Of a stretch of 64,000 nt of DNA, positions 10,501 through 20,170 are shown one piece after another. Location: positions 1 to 64,000 of the forward strand of contig CAWJHQ010000016.1 in the NCBI GenBank assembly GCA_963842775.1, read 5' to 3'. A program made the translations under genes and the position numbers. A model generated the notes under the pieces. The model saw only the letters and a program-made list of their open reading frames with translations. It was not told where the DNA came from and did no database searches. Each line of letters begins with the position of its first letter. The stretch's first letter is position 1. The stretch is from R-RK-3 sp963842775. GTDB lineage: Bacteria; Pseudomonadota; Alphaproteobacteria; Rhizobiales; Rhodomicrobiaceae.

Positions 10501-10686
10501 GCGTTCCGGCTGGATGAGGTGGCGGGTGTCGCTGTCGTTCCCGAACTGGCGACGGGCAAAAAATGTGCCCGGTCCTGGAAGATTTCGCCGGATGTCGGAA
10601 CCGACAAGGATTTCCCCGATCTCAGCCCGCGCGACGCGGCTGCCGTTCGCGAATTCGATGCACAGCGAGGCGGCGCTGCCGCGTGA
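7550..10686 (+). CDS. ileS: Isoleucyl-tRNA synthetase, disrupted by five +1 shifts and a palindromic insert
   Basis: A class Ia synthetase charging tRNA-Ile, about 1000 residues once repaired. Visible in order: PYANGNIHIGTALNKILKD (the HIGH signature, here HIGT), NYVPGWDCHGLPIEWKIE, the CP1 editing domain with WTTTPWTIPGNRAIAYSP and the HTAPGHGADDYE region, then DVWFESGSTHAFVLE, the KMSKSKGN loop and the C-terminal anticodon-binding half. Frame changes occur near 8003, 8526, 8680, 9827 and 9890, all consistent with one extra base each. Between VKFPV and DASVVIW lies a 129 bp repeat (8292-8420) bringing an in-frame TGA at 8367. Removing five bases and the 129 bp insert leaves 3003 bp, divisible by three. 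ileS is normally essential, so either these are sequence errors or another copy exists. The ATG at 7550 was chosen over an upstream TTG (7529). Confidence 0.85.
8292..8420. repeat. 129 bp palindromic repeat inserted in ileS editing domain
   Basis: The ends are inverted (TTGCCCTC at 8292-8299 and GAGGGCAA at 8413-8420). Internally there is a perfect 10 bp hairpin, GCCCTCTCCC / GGGAGAGGGC (8395-8404 and 8409-8418, loop ACGA). Two facing CCCTCACCC/GGGTGAGG blocks occupy the left half and centre. This is the composition of the GC-rich palindromic repeats that alphaproteobacteria normally keep between genes. Flanking ileS codons are in the same frame on both sides, but the element supplies a TGA stop. 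No second full copy was seen in the window. Confidence 0.8.
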
Positions 10687-10765
10687 CGTCTGCACCAAGC
10701 GAATAGCTGTCATGCGTCAGCGGCAAGCTCTTGCGCGTTGTCCGGCTTTATAGAATCTCTGCTCC

Positions 10766-11359
10766 ATGCTCGAAATGATCTTGCCGCTCGCGGTCTTCGG
10801 CCTCGCTTCCGCCGTAACGCCCGGACCCAATAATGTGATGCTTACCGCGTCCGGCTCCGCTTTCGGATTCCGGCGTTCCATTCCGCATATGGTGGGTATC
10901 ACCATCGGTTTCCCGGTGATGATATTCGCCATCGGGCTCGGCCTCGGTGAGATCTTTACCCGCTACACCCAAGTGCATCTGGCGCTCAAATATTTCGGCG
11001 CGGCCTACCTGCTCTATCTGGCCTGGCGAATAGCCCAATCGGGTCAACCCAATGGCGACGACGCGGAAAGCCGCCCGCTGACCTTCCTGGAAGCCGCCGC
11101 CTTCCAATGGGTGAACCCGAAAGCCTGGGTCATGGCGGTCAGCTCGATCCCCGCCTTCACCACGCCCGGCGGCAATTACTATGTCGAGCTGCTGATCATC
11201 TCCGCGATTTTCGCTCTCGTCTGCATTCCCGCCTGCACCACCTGGTGCCTGTTCGGCGTGGCGATCCGCCAGCTCATCCGCACGCCGGAAACGGCGCGCA
11301 TCGTCAATTTCGGGCTGGCGGTGCTGGTCGCGCTGTCGATCGTGCTGCTGTTCTTATGA
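10766..11359 (+). CDS. LysE/RhtB-family amino-acid exporter
   Basis: A 197-residue inner-membrane protein of the LysE translocator family, which exports amino acids or derivatives using the proton gradient. The signature SAVTPGPNNVMLTASG sits at the end of TM1. FQWVNPKAWVMAVSS is the second conserved region before TM4. About six hydrophobic helices cover the chain. It begins 79 bp after ileS, and its stop codon abuts the stop of the convergent aminotransferase gene. The substrate cannot be assigned. Confidence 0.88.
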   Translation: MLEMILPLAVFGLASAVTPGPNNVMLTASGSAFGFRRSIPHMVGITIGFPVMIFAIGLGLGEIFTRYTQVHLALKYFGAAYLLYLAWRIAQSGQPNGDDAESRPLTFLEAAAFQWVNPKAWVMAVSSIPAFTTPGGNYYVELLIISAIFALVCIPACTTWCLFGVAIRQLIRTPETARIVNFGLAVLVALSIVLLFL

Positions 11360-12743
11360 GGCGCTGCGCAGCTTTTCCTCGCCGACCCAGCTTTCGGCCC
11401 GGTCCAATGCCCGTTCGAGACAGTCGAACAAAGTATTGATCTCACCGCCTTGAATGATCAACGGCGGACAGATCGCGACCGTGTCCGCCGTGGCACGCAG
11501 GATCAGCCCTTCTTCCTCGCAAAGCTGTGATGACTTTCGCCGCCACGCCCTGACGCAGGTTGAACGGCCTGCCGCTCTCCTTATCGGCGACAAGTTCGAC
11601 ACCGGCGATCAGGCCAATACCGCGCGTTTCGCCCACCAGCGGATGGTCGGCGAGCGCCCGCAGCCGGGTCAGGAAAATCGGCGCGACCGACCGGACATGG
11701 CCGGGAATATTGTCGCGCGCATAGATTTCCAGCGTCTTGACGCCGATCGCGCATGAGAGCGGATGGCCGCCATAGGTGAAGCCATGCGCGAACGTGCCGA
11801 TCTTGCGGCTTTCGTCCAGCATCGCCTGATACACCTCCTCGGGCACGGTGATCGCGGCGAGCGGGGCGTAAGCCGAGGTAAGGCCTTTGGCCATCGAGAT
11901 GCTGTCGGGGCGCAAGCCAAAGGTCTGCGAGCCGAACATGTGCCCTGTGCGTCCAAAACCGCAAATCACCTCATCGACGATGAAGAGGATGTCGTATTGG
12001 TCCAGCACGGCCTGGATCTTCTCGAAATAGCCCTTCGGCGGCAACACCACGCCGCCCGCACCCATGATCGGCTCGGCGATGAAGGCTGCGACCGTGTCCG
12101 GCCCCTCATGCTGAATCATCGTGTCCAATTCGTGAGCGAGACGCGTCGAGAACGCCTCCTCCGTCTCCGAAGGCAACGCCTCCCGATAGAAATGCGGGCA
12201 AGTGAGATGACGCGTCCAGGAGAAGGGGAGGTCGAAATCGAGATGGTTATTGGGCAGCCCGGTCAGGCTTGCGGCGGCCAGCGTGACGCCGTGATAGGCG
12301 CGCTTGCGGGAGATGATCTTCTTCTTTTGCGGCTTGCCGCGCGCATTATTGTAGTACCAGGCGAGCTTGATCTGGGTGTCGTTGGCCTCGGAGCCGGACG
12401 CTGTGAAGAAGATCTTCGAGGCGGGCGCGGGCGAAATCTCCTTCAGCTTTTCCGCCAGCTCGATCGCCGGATCGTGACTCTTGCCACCGAAGAGATGGCC
12501 TGAAGCCAATGTCGAAAGCTGCTTATAACCGGCTTCGATTAACTCTTTGTTTCCATAACCAAGCGATGTGCACCATAATCCGGCCATGCCTTCGATATAT
12601 GGTTTGCCGTGTGTGTCGTAGACATAGATGCCGTTACCGGATTCGATGATGAGCGGCCCGGTCTCGCGGAAGGCGGCGAGGTTGGTATACGGATGGATAA
12701 GAGTTTCGATATCACGCGCGAGCGCATTTGCGCTGACCGTCAT
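11354..12743 (-). CDS. Class III (omega) aminotransferase, one C-terminal frameshift
   Basis: A PLP-dependent fold-type I aminotransferase of about 462 residues, in the group acting on polyamines, beta-alanine or other omega-amino compounds with pyruvate as usual acceptor. Key features: GMAGLWCTSLGYGN near the N-terminus, FFTASGSEANDTQIKLAWYY, the PLP-binding IVDEVICGFGRTG, and MAKGLTSAYAPLAAI containing the Schiff-base lysine. The last ~60 residues (EEEGLILRATADTVAICPP) lie in a frame shifted by +1; an extra T near 11532 explains it. Repair gives 1389 bp. It converges on the LysE-type exporter. The substrate is not predictable from sequence alone. Confidence 0.85.
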
Positions 12744-12882
12744 GGGCGGCCTGTCCTTCCTGCTGGAACTAATAGGACGCTCCTAGCTTAGAGATCTGCC
12801 GGCAGCAAGGCTTCCACCGCCCTGCGATTTGCCATTGTGGACATCTCAATGCTAAAAAGGTGCGAAAGTCGGAGAATGTCCG

Positions 12883-13954
12883 TTGCGCTACTACCTGCAT
12901 GAATCGCGGAAAGCCGTATGGAGCCAGCGGATCGCTCTGCTGTTTCTCCTGCTGTTTGCGATCACATTCGGACTGCATCGGGTAGGGGAACTCCCGACAC
13001 CAGTCGCCATGAAGCTGTTCGGCGCCGCTCTGATCGGCGCGGTTATTGCGGTCGGGCTTGGATTTGTCGCGCTCGCGGGGATCTGGCGGGAAGGCTATAC
13101 AGGCGCGGGCAAGGCCGTCGCGGGCCTGGCTTTCGGTGCGCTGATGCTGGCGGGGCCGTTGTGGTCGCTGCCCGATCTCCTGGCATTGCCCCGGCTTCAC
13201 GAAGTCAGCACCGATATTGACAGCCCGCCGCCATTCCAGAAGCTCGCGGCGCAGCGCAAGACTCTTGGCGCGAACTCCTTCCGACTTCCAGCGCAAGGAA
13301 GCAGCGCTGCAAACCAAGGCTTATCCCGACATCAAGCCGCTACCTGTGAATCGGCCGACGGAGGACACCTACAGCGCGGTTCGCGAGGCGGTGAAAACAC
13401 TGAATTGGACGATTGTCGCGGAGAATCCGCCCGCAGACGGCAGGACGGGCCTGATCGAGGCCACCGACCGTTCGAGAATCTTCGGCTTCACCGACGACGT
13501 GGTCATTCGTGTCGCGGGCGCTGGCAGGTCCGCGCGCGTGGACGTGCGGTCATCGGCCCGTCACGGCAATCATGATCTCGGCCGCAACGCCCAGCGGGTG
13601 CGCGTGCTGTTCTCCGAGGTCAAGACGCGCCTGAGCGAGCTTGAGAAAACCGAGACGATGGAGAAGGCGGTCGCGTTGCGCGAAATGCGCATGAAGAAAG
13701 CTCTCGAGAAGAAGGAGCGGGAGCGCGAGATCGCGGAGAGGGAAGAGCGGCGCCGCCAGCAGCAGCGCGCCGCTGCGATCAGCCGGGAACGCCAGATATC
13801 GAGTAACGAGAATGCAGGCCAGGGGGCTGCGGTTCAGCAGTCACGCGTCCAGTCTCCGCCAGGAGCTCAAGATGCGCGAGCACAGAATAAGCAGCCGCAG
13901 CGCGTAAGGACTCCGCAAGGTTTTCGTAAATTTTGGGAACTATTAGGTCAATAG
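12883..13954 (+). CDS. Membrane-anchored DUF1499 protein with charged C-terminal tail (frameshifted)
   Basis: About 356 residues after repair. Three hydrophobic segments in the first ~115 residues (RIALLFLLLFAITFG, FGAALIGAVIAVGLGFVALAG, GLAFGALMLAGPLW) are followed by a DUF1499 domain recognised by IEATDRSRIFGFTDDVVIRV and VDVRSSARHGNHDLGRNAQR. The tail is a long Lys/Glu/Arg helix (KKALEKKEREREIAEREERR) and a Gln-rich end. The frame shifts +1 near 13280 (GANS/SDFQRKE). No ATG fits; a TTG at 12883 is used. The function of DUF1499 proteins is not established. The 3' end overlaps the convergent hydrolase gene by 176 bp. Confidence 0.75.
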
Positions 13955-14709
13955 TATCCAGCCCCTCGCGGAGGCACTCCAGGATTTGCGACTCCCGCCA
14001 GCGGCGGTGCATGATGAAGGCCTTGACCAATCTCGGCGCTTGATCGACGCGCCCGCCATGGCCGGGGAAATAGACACCTTCAGGGCGTTTCAGCAGCGCT
14101 TCGAGCGAGTTGATATAATCACCCATATGACCTTCCGGAGGCGCGACGACAGTGGTGTTCCATCCCATCACATGATCGCCCGATAGCAGCGTATCGCCGC
14201 CATTCATTGCAAAGCACAGATGATCCGGCGCGTGACCGGGCGTGAAGACCGCCTCCAATTGCCAATCGCCGCCCGCTATGCGCTCACCGCCCTTTAGCGG
14301 CCGGTCAGGCACGAAATCTGCGTCGAGAAAGGATTCGCTCGCAGGATCGAGCTGGACGGCCCGCCGGGATGCCGTCTCGGACCCGAAACCCAGAATTTCC
14401 GCCCCGGTGATTTCGGCGAATTTCGCGAGTCCGGCGGAATGATCTTTATGGGTATGGGTCAGGAAAATGTGGGACACACGCTCGCCGCCGCGCTCCAACT
14501 CCGCGAGCAGGGCGGCAGCGATGCGCCTCGTCGTCAGGTCCGGGATCGATGACGGCGACCATGCCGGTGCCGACGATATAGCTGTTGGTGCCTTTGAAGG
14601 TGAACGGGCTTGGATTGTTCGCAACAATGCGCCTGAGCCCCGGCGCAACGGCATCGGCCACACCGTATTCGCAGTCGAAATCGCGTGAAAAGGGCAAAAC
14701 GATGCTCAT
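13779..14709 (-). CDS. Metallo-beta-lactamase-fold hydrolase (LACTB2-like), one frameshift
   Basis: A zinc hydrolase of the MBL fold, about 309 residues after repair, similar to the LACTB2/YmaE-like group. The N-terminal strand region has NPSPFTFKGTNSYIVG and IDPGP. The metal-binding motif is FLTHTHKDHSAG (HxHxDH). TPGHAPDHLCF and LLSGDHVMGW provide later metal ligands, and VYFPGHGG ends the domain. A C-terminal helical winged-helix-like part follows (YENLAESLRAAAAYSVLAHL). The frame shifts by +1 near 14550 (PGPDDEA/IAAALLAEL). It is convergent with the DUF1499 gene. The native substrate is unknown. Confidence 0.82.
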
Positions 14710-14946
14710 TGCTTGCTCCGGCGCATCCAGCGGTCACGGGAACCAACCGACTTTCGTCGTCAGGGTTCCAAATACGTTCGACGGCGGCTGGGCCATTCAT
14801 AAACGCTGCGCGGCGGGAAATATACCCTCAACGGCGTGACAGCAGGGTTGCGGATCCTGCAATTGCGATGCCCACAATCATACGCATCGCCTTCGTGGGT
14901 CGCGATTGCGAAGGGAATGCCGGGCATGTGCCAGCGACGCGCCGAC

Positions 14947-15291
14947 TCATTGCCCGGGCAGCGATGCACCAGCGACCATGACCGGATCAAACGGCCGCAA
15001 TCGCGAGAGGTCAGGCCTTTTCTTGCATACCGTCGCGCGGGCGACGCAGGTCCAGCTACCGTCGCTGCCCTTGCAACTATAGACAGGCTTCGAAATCTCG
15101 TCCGACTGGAACGGCCAGTTGCCCGTTACCTGCTGGATGATCTCGAACGCCTGGAATTCGGCGATGCCCTTGGTGATGCCCCAGCCCTCGCCGGCTTTCT
15201 TGACGCAGACTGGCTTAGCTTCGGCCGCATTCGCCATGCCGAGAGCGAGACCGGCGGCGCAAAGCGCAGCCTTCATGCAGGTAATACGCAT
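14947..15291 (-). CDS. Small secreted protein, member of a local paralogous pair
   Basis: A 114-residue protein with a signal peptide (MRITCMKAALCAAGLALGMA, cleavage near AEA-KP). The mature part has four cysteines and ends with the pattern YSCKGSDGSWTCVARATVCK. The start is taken at 15291 because it gives a standard signal sequence; an ATG 11 codons upstream is in frame. The neighbouring gene on the same strand encodes a protein with the same WxCVxxAxVC pattern, so they are likely tandem paralogues. The family is not recognised. A periplasmic location is inferred. Confidence 0.6.
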   Translation of the reverse strand: MRITCMKAALCAAGLALGMANAAEAKPVCVKKAGEGWGITKGIAEFQAFEIIQQVTGNWPFQSDEISKPVYSCKGSDGSWTCVARATVCKKRPDLSRLRPFDPVMVAGASLPGQ

Positions 15292-15410
15292 TTTATTGTT
15301 CCCCGTAAAAATTATGCAGCTCAAACTACTTGAGCGCCCCGGCTGCTACAATATGAACGGGAGTGCTCACAGCAGATTGCCGATAGCTGTGGCCGCGGCG
15401 CAAGGATAGC

Positions 15411-15783
15411 TCACGGCTTTTGCTTGGGCGCTTTTTTGCGGCGCAGTCCGGTCTTCGTGAGCGCAGGTTTTTTGCCGGCAAATGCTCCAGTGCAGACTTT
15501 CGCCTCGCCCACACAGCGCCACTCATCCGCACCGATCAGATTCGGGAAGGGCTGGCATTTCAGCCCGGCTCTTAGTGACATTGCCGAGCTGGCTGCCGGA
15601 GGATTCCACCGACCCCTTTTGCTCTTCGATCGCTTTCGCCAGGCTGCGCTCGGCATAGAATCGCGCGGCCTTCTCGCCGAGGCTGACGACCTCACTCTTG
15701 ACGGGGAAACAGCCGGCGCGTGCGATGCCTGCCGGGAGCGCCAGACCGATAAGCGCAAGAATGAGCACAGAACCAAATTTCAT
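15411..15783 (-). CDS. Small secreted protein, paralogue of downstream gene (frameshifted)
   Basis: About 123 residues after repair. The signal peptide MKFGSVLILALIGLALPAG ends near ARA-GC. A helical region follows (LGEKAARFYAERSLAKAIEE), then in the other frame CQPFPNLIGADEWRCVGEAK and VCTG with a lysine-rich tail KKAPKQKP. The frame shifts by +1 near 15570, where an extra C in the codons for SGLKC explains the break. WRCVGEAKVC mirrors WTCVARATVC of the next gene, and both have four or more cysteines. The function is unknown. Confidence 0.55.
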
Positions 15784-16044
15784 AGGACTACTCCGAACGC
15801 GAGAACACAGGGCGGGCGTAATGGCTTCCTTAGGTCAGGATCATTCGCCGGGCAATCAACTTTTCTCCAGTTGCGCTCTTTAGATGGCTGTTGTAGCTGG
15901 CTTGCGCGGTTTACCCGCCCGCCTGGAGCGAGTTTTCGTTGATTGCCCAACAAAAACCCGTTCAGGCTCGTTGTTTACACATCATTTTCCGCGAAAACGG
16001 GATGACCGCTTTTCGAGAATGATGCTCAGGATTTATGCAACCCG

Positions 16045-17166
16045 ATGCCCGAGACCTTGCTGGAGCGCTATCGCGCTATGATCCGCTCCGGCGAGATCGG
16101 ACGGGACCAGGCGCAGGCGCTGGCGGTGGAAAAGCTGCAATTGCTCGCCAACCGCCTTGCCAGCTATTCGCCTCCTGCCAAAACCGACATCTTCTCCTTC
16201 TTCACCCGCCGAAGGGGCGAGGTTCCGAACGGGCTCTACATTTTCGGCGGCGTCGGGCGCGGCAAAACCATGGTGATGGACCTGTTCTTCGCCACGGTGC
16301 CGTTCGCGAAGAAACGCCGCGTACATTTCCACGAATTCATGAGTGAGACCCACGATCTGATCGCGGCGGCGCGCAAAAGCCATTCCGGCGATGCCGTGCC
16401 GCATGTCGGCGAGAAGATCGCCCGTGAGGCGCCACTGCTCTGCTTCGATGAGTTGCAAGTGACCGACATCGCCGACGCAATGATCCTGGGGCGGTTGTTC
16501 AGCGTACTGTTCGAACGCGGTACGGTGATCGTCTCGACGTCCAACGCCGCGCCCTGGGACCTCTATCGAGGCGGTCTCAACCGCGATCTCTTCCTGCCCT
16601 TCGTCGACCTGATCGAGGCGAAGATGGAGGTGATGGAACTGGAGGCGGCGTGCGACTATCGGCTCGACAGGCTCAGCGGCGCACCGCTGTATTTCACGCC
16701 GCTCGGCGCCGAAGCCGAGACGGAAATTCGCAAGCTTTGGCGTGCGTTGACCGGCCGCGACGAAGGTGAACGCCAGATGCTCACCGTCAAGGGCCGCGAG
16801 GTGGAGGTGCCGGAAGCGGCGATGGGCGTGGCGCGCTTCACCTTCGACGATCTTTGCGGCAAGCCGCTTGGCGCCAACGACTATCTCGCCATCGCCCGCA
16901 ACTACCACACGCTGTTCATCGAGAATGTGCCGATCCTGACGCCCGCCCGCCGCAATGAGGCGCGCCGCTTCAACACGCTGATCGACGCCCTTTACGACCA
17001 GCGCGTCGGCCTCGTCGTGTCCGCCGCAGCGGAGCCGGATGCCCTTTATCCCGCGGGCGACGGCGCCGACCTGTTCCAGCGCACGGCGTCGCGGCTGATG
17101 GAGATGCGGTCCCAGGCCTATCTCGGCGCGCGGCATGAGCAGCGCCGCGTCGCGCCCCGCTTATAG
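16045..17166 (+). CDS. zapE: Cell division protein ZapE (AFG1-like ATPase)
   Basis: A 373-residue P-loop ATPase of the AFG1/ZapE family, which acts at the division site on the Z ring in bacteria. The Walker A motif is YIFGGVGRGKTMVMDLFF, and Walker B is LLCFDELQVTDIADAMIL. VHFHEFMSETHDL and IVSTSNAAPWDLYRGGLNR are family-typical, and FDDLCGKPLGANDYLAIARN lies near the C-terminus. Length matches the family. It stands alone on the plus strand and overlaps the 3' end of the convergent acyltransferase gene by 6 bp. Confidence 0.93.
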   Translation: MPETLLERYRAMIRSGEIGRDQAQALAVEKLQLLANRLASYSPPAKTDIFSFFTRRRGEVPNGLYIFGGVGRGKTMVMDLFFATVPFAKKRRVHFHEFMSETHDLIAAARKSHSGDAVPHVGEKIAREAPLLCFDELQVTDIADAMILGRLFSVLFERGTVIVSTSNAAPWDLYRGGLNRDLFLPFVDLIEAKMEVMELEAACDYRLDRLSGAPLYFTPLGAEAETEIRKLWRALTGRDEGERQMLTVKGREVEVPEAAMGVARFTFDDLCGKPLGANDYLAIARNYHTLFIENVPILTPARRNEARRFNTLIDALYDQRVGLVVSAAAEPDALYPAGDGADLFQRTASRLMEMRSQAYLGARHEQRRVAPRL

Positions 17167-18345
17167 AGCGGTGCTGTCGACCACGGCGCGATTACGCCCA
17201 GGCCACGCGATTGTCATAGGTGGACGCATTTCGAGGCGACGGGCAAGCCGCTTGCCGAGCGCCTGTGACGGCCTCTCGATCAGCCTGTGCAAGAGCCATG
17301 CGACGATCAGGCAAACGGTCGTTACCAGCGTCAATGCTGTCCACGCCTTGAACCCCTGGTCGAGCAAGAGCCGCAGGGCGACATAACCGGCGACGCCATG
17401 AATGACATAGAGCGGATAGCTGACATCGGCCAAAAAATTGAAAACGGGATTGCCTCTGAAAAATCGCGGATAGGCATAAGCGAAGACAAAAGTCGCTAGC
17501 GCGAACACATAGCTCGCGGCGATCCCAAACGATGCCGAATTCGGCCCCGTCCGCCACTGCAGGCAAAACAAGCCGAATAATCCGATAGCCGACAGGGCTG
17601 CATTCCTGGCGCCGATCTGGTCTTTATACAAATAGTGAAACAGCACGCCCACAAACATGAAGATGATAAATTGTGAGCAGAAAATCATGGCCAGCGCGAG
17701 CCGGTACGCGCTTGGAAACGCGGTCAGCCGGTCGATTCCGGCATGATTCAGCAATGCCGCGAAGGCGAAGAGCGTCAGGGGGATGAGGAAGACCTTCAAT
17801 GAACCGCGCCGGAACCACGCGATAGAGAGGCCGCATAAAATATAGAACTTAATTTCGATTTCGAGCGTCCAGATAATTCCGTCGATGAGGCGTGACGACA
17901 AGAGATCACGCAGGCCCGGCAGGTAATGGATGAAGATTTCCGCGCGATGATACGGCCATGGGACGGAAAAATAAGCCGCGCATATCCATAAGGCCAGCAA
18001 GCTCATGCTGAAGCCGACGACGTAGGTGGGAACAATGCGGAGACAGCGGCTGACGCCGAAGGCGCCGCCGTTCGTTCCGGTCAGGGAAAACGGAATGACA
18101 AAGCCGCTGATGAGAAAGAAGAGCGCAACCCCATACACGCCCCAATTGAAAATGGGAGTGAAGTCAAGCCATCGCACCAAAGCAGGAATATCCTGCTGCC
18201 CATGGATGAGCGCAGGTGAATTTATCAGATTCGCAACAGCCTCCGGGTGTTTCCAGAAGACGCCAAAATAATGTGAAAATACGACGGCTACAGCCGCAAG
18301 GCCGCGCAAGGAATTTGCAAATTCTACCCGGGGGTTGCTGTGCAT
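17161..18345 (-). CDS. Acyltransferase family 3 (OafA-like) membrane protein
   Basis: A 394-residue integral membrane acyltransferase with about ten hydrophobic helices. The N-terminal signature is FANSLRGLAAVAVVFSHYFG, and the conserved WGVYGVALFFLISGFVIPFS follows. The family O-acetylates or otherwise acylates surface glycans such as LPS O-antigen, exopolysaccharide or peptidoglycan. The C-terminus ends with a basic stretch (GKRLARRLEMRPP). No SGNH periplasmic domain is fused. No sugar genes are immediate neighbours, so its target is not evident. Confidence 0.87.
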   Translation of the reverse strand: MHSNPRVEFANSLRGLAAVAVVFSHYFGVFWKHPEAVANLINSPALIHGQQDIPALVRWLDFTPIFNWGVYGVALFFLISGFVIPFSLTGTNGGAFGVSRCLRIVPTYVVGFSMSLLALWICAAYFSVPWPYHRAEIFIHYLPGLRDLLSSRLIDGIIWTLEIEIKFYILCGLSIAWFRRGSLKVFLIPLTLFAFAALLNHAGIDRLTAFPSAYRLALAMIFCSQFIIFMFVGVLFHYLYKDQIGARNAALSAIGLFGLFCLQWRTGPNSASFGIAASYVFALATFVFAYAYPRFFRGNPVFNFLADVSYPLYVIHGVAGYVALRLLLDQGFKAWTALTLVTTVCLIVAWLLHRLIERPSQALGKRLARRLEMRPPMTIAWPGRNRAVVDSTAL

Positions 18346-18616
18346 CGATCACCCATGTCGGCGGCTTTTTGTTATTTTTGTATCCTGCCTGTCGCAAGGA
18401 TGACGGGTAATTCCGCGCGCCTGACATCACGACAATATGCGGCCGGCTCGCTGTCGCAGAACCCAGCGTGATGAACGCAGATAATCGGCGACTAGCAAGA
18501 GGGCGCGTCGTCGACCTCTACTATAAGTTGCAGAATGTTTGAACCATGATTCGTGGAGAGGCGCGCATCTTGCCTGTGGCGCGGACGGCTTCCCCACTGA
18601 AAATATGCTCGGAGGC

Positions 18617-19144
18617 CTATTTCATCCCGGCATAGAATCGCATGGGTTCGATGTCGCGTCCCGTCTCGGATTGCGGCTCCCGCCAGCCAGTATCGAGCCT
18701 GGTGACGTGGCAGGGCAGCCAGCTATCCTTGATGCGGCCATCGGGCCGAGGCGGGTCGCCGACACAATCCTGATCCGTGTGAAGCGCCTCGCGTGCGTCG
18801 GGCGCCCGATAAGGTTCTGTGTAATACGCGTAATTCTTCCGCAAGACCGTCTTTGTCCATTCATGCGTATGGTATATTCTGGATAGGTGCCAGCTCACGA
18901 AGACGGAGATCATCGCAACCAGCAAGAGGCCAATGTGCATCGGCGTGACGGAAGGCGCCGTCTGATGACTCATGACGATCTGTTGCGCCTCGCCAACCGG
19001 CGACCTTTCACGGGTGATGTCGCTTAGCGCAGCATATTGCAGATTAGACGCGCCAAATTCATCCAATTTTCCGCTAATTGAAGTAAGAACGAAGCAAATA
19101 TAGGCCAGAAGCCCTGCAAAAATCCAGATTGCCGCCCTTTCCAT
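18617..19144 (-). CDS. Hypothetical two-helix membrane protein
   Basis: A 175-residue protein starting MERAAIWIFAGLLAYICFVL. The ATG at 19144 has a clear GAGGAGG ribosome-binding site 7 bases upstream, so it is preferred to the ATG six codons earlier. Helices are seen at about 5-24 and 69-90 (IGLLLVAMISVFVSWHLSRI), with a 44-residue loop between. The C-terminal ~85 residues are hydrophilic (DQDCVGDPPRPDGRIKDSWL). No family is recognised. It is flanked by 250-300 bp gaps on both sides, so it is probably monocistronic. Confidence 0.55.
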   Translation of the reverse strand: MERAAIWIFAGLLAYICFVLTSISGKLDEFGASNLQYAALSDITRERSPVGEAQQIVMSHQTAPSVTPMHIGLLLVAMISVFVSWHLSRIYHTHEWTKTVLRKNYAYYTEPYRAPDAREALHTDQDCVGDPPRPDGRIKDSWLPCHVTRLDTGWREPQSETGRDIEPMRFYAGMK

Positions 19145-19442
19145 TTTACGCCTCCTCTGCACGCAACTGCTGACACCAGCATATGGAAGAAATATGAATT
19201 CAAGAATATCAACGTTTTAATTTTCTGGCAATTTCACAAGCTTTCTTTGCACCAAAAAATCGCGTAAATTATTTGAGGCAGATGGCTGCGCAAAATCTGC
19301 CGCACTGTCGCGACACGGCGGCGGCGGGATTGGCTTCCTGTCGATCGACGCGGGCGGCTGCGTGGTTTGCGCCGCTTGACATCGCGCCGAGAACCACCCC
19401 AATGGTGCCTGAAGCGCCTGGCAAACATCGACACGGCAAACA

Positions 19443-20006
19443 ATGAAGATCAACGGCAACGAAATCCGGCCCGGCAATGTCATCGAGCACCAAGGCTCGC
19501 TCTGGCTGGCGGTGAAGACGCAGGCGGTGAAGCCCGGCAAGGGGCCGGCTTATGCGCAGGTCGAGCTGAAGAACCTCGTGAACGGCACCAAGCTGAATGA
19601 GCGCTTCCGCTCATCCGAGACCGTCGAGAAGGTGCGGCTGGAGCAGAAGGATTATCAGTTCCTGTACGTTCAGGACGACATGCTGGTCTTCATGGACAAT
19701 GAGAGCTACGAGCAGCTCGAAATCCCGCAGGATTTCATCGGCGACCGCGCCGCCTTCCTTCAGGACGGCATGATGGTCACGGTCGAAAGCTATGAGGATA
19801 AGCCGCTCGGCGTGTCGCTGCCCGATCAAGTCACGCTGGCCGTGGCCGAGGCCGATCCGGTGGTGAAGGGCCAGACAGCCTCCGCTTCTTATAAGCCCGC
19901 CATGCTGGAAAACGGCGTGCGGGTGATGGTGCCGCCTTTCATCGTCGCCGGCGAGAAGATCGTTGTCGACACCAATGAGAGCACCTATATTCGCCGCGCG
20001 GAGTAG
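19443..20006 (+). CDS. efp: Elongation factor P
   Basis: A 187-residue EF-P that relieves ribosome stalling at proline stretches. The KOW-like domain I starts MKINGNEIRPGNVIEHQGSL, and the loop containing the modifiable residue reads QAVKPGKGPAYAQVELKNL with Lys in KPGKG. Domain II and III strings LVFMDNESYEQLEIP and VPPFIVAGEKIVVDTNESTY end in IRRAE. Length is typical and the frame is intact. The next gene is an IMPase 276 bp downstream, an order found in several Rhizobiales. A REP-like element lies between them. Confidence 0.97.
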   Translation: MKINGNEIRPGNVIEHQGSLWLAVKTQAVKPGKGPAYAQVELKNLVNGTKLNERFRSSETVEKVRLEQKDYQFLYVQDDMLVFMDNESYEQLEIPQDFIGDRAAFLQDGMMVTVESYEDKPLGVSLPDQVTLAVAEADPVVKGQTASASYKPAMLENGVRVMVPPFIVAGEKIVVDTNESTYIRRAE

Positions 20007-20063
20007 ACGTTCCACTGTCATCCCGGCATTTCAACTGGCCGCATAGGCGCAAACGCGCTGAAC

Positions 20064-20170
20064 TAAGCATGATCCGCAAAAGTGGGAACCGGTTTTGCGA
20101 CAAAGATCATGCTCAAGCAAAAAGATAGAGCCTGATCCGCTCTGATTCCATCGGAACGATCAGGCGCTAT
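20064..20170. repeat. REP-like palindromic element, about 105 bp
   Basis: The element contains nested palindromes: GCATGATC...GATCATGC enclosing CGCAAAA...TTTTGCG, then CCTGATC...GATCAGG flanking ATTCCATCGGAA, ending in GCGCTATA. Related copies lie at 44179-44386 (two in tandem), and a short remnant is at 41558-41586. It sits between efp and the IMPase gene, in line with the intergenic preference of this repeat type. Confidence 0.8.

Noticed and set aside
5097..10686. Programmed +1 translational frameshifting as the explanation for the many shifts
   Set aside because: No shared slippery motif or stop-codon context was seen at the junctions, and the shifts are at different codons in unrelated genes. 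Sequence error is simpler.
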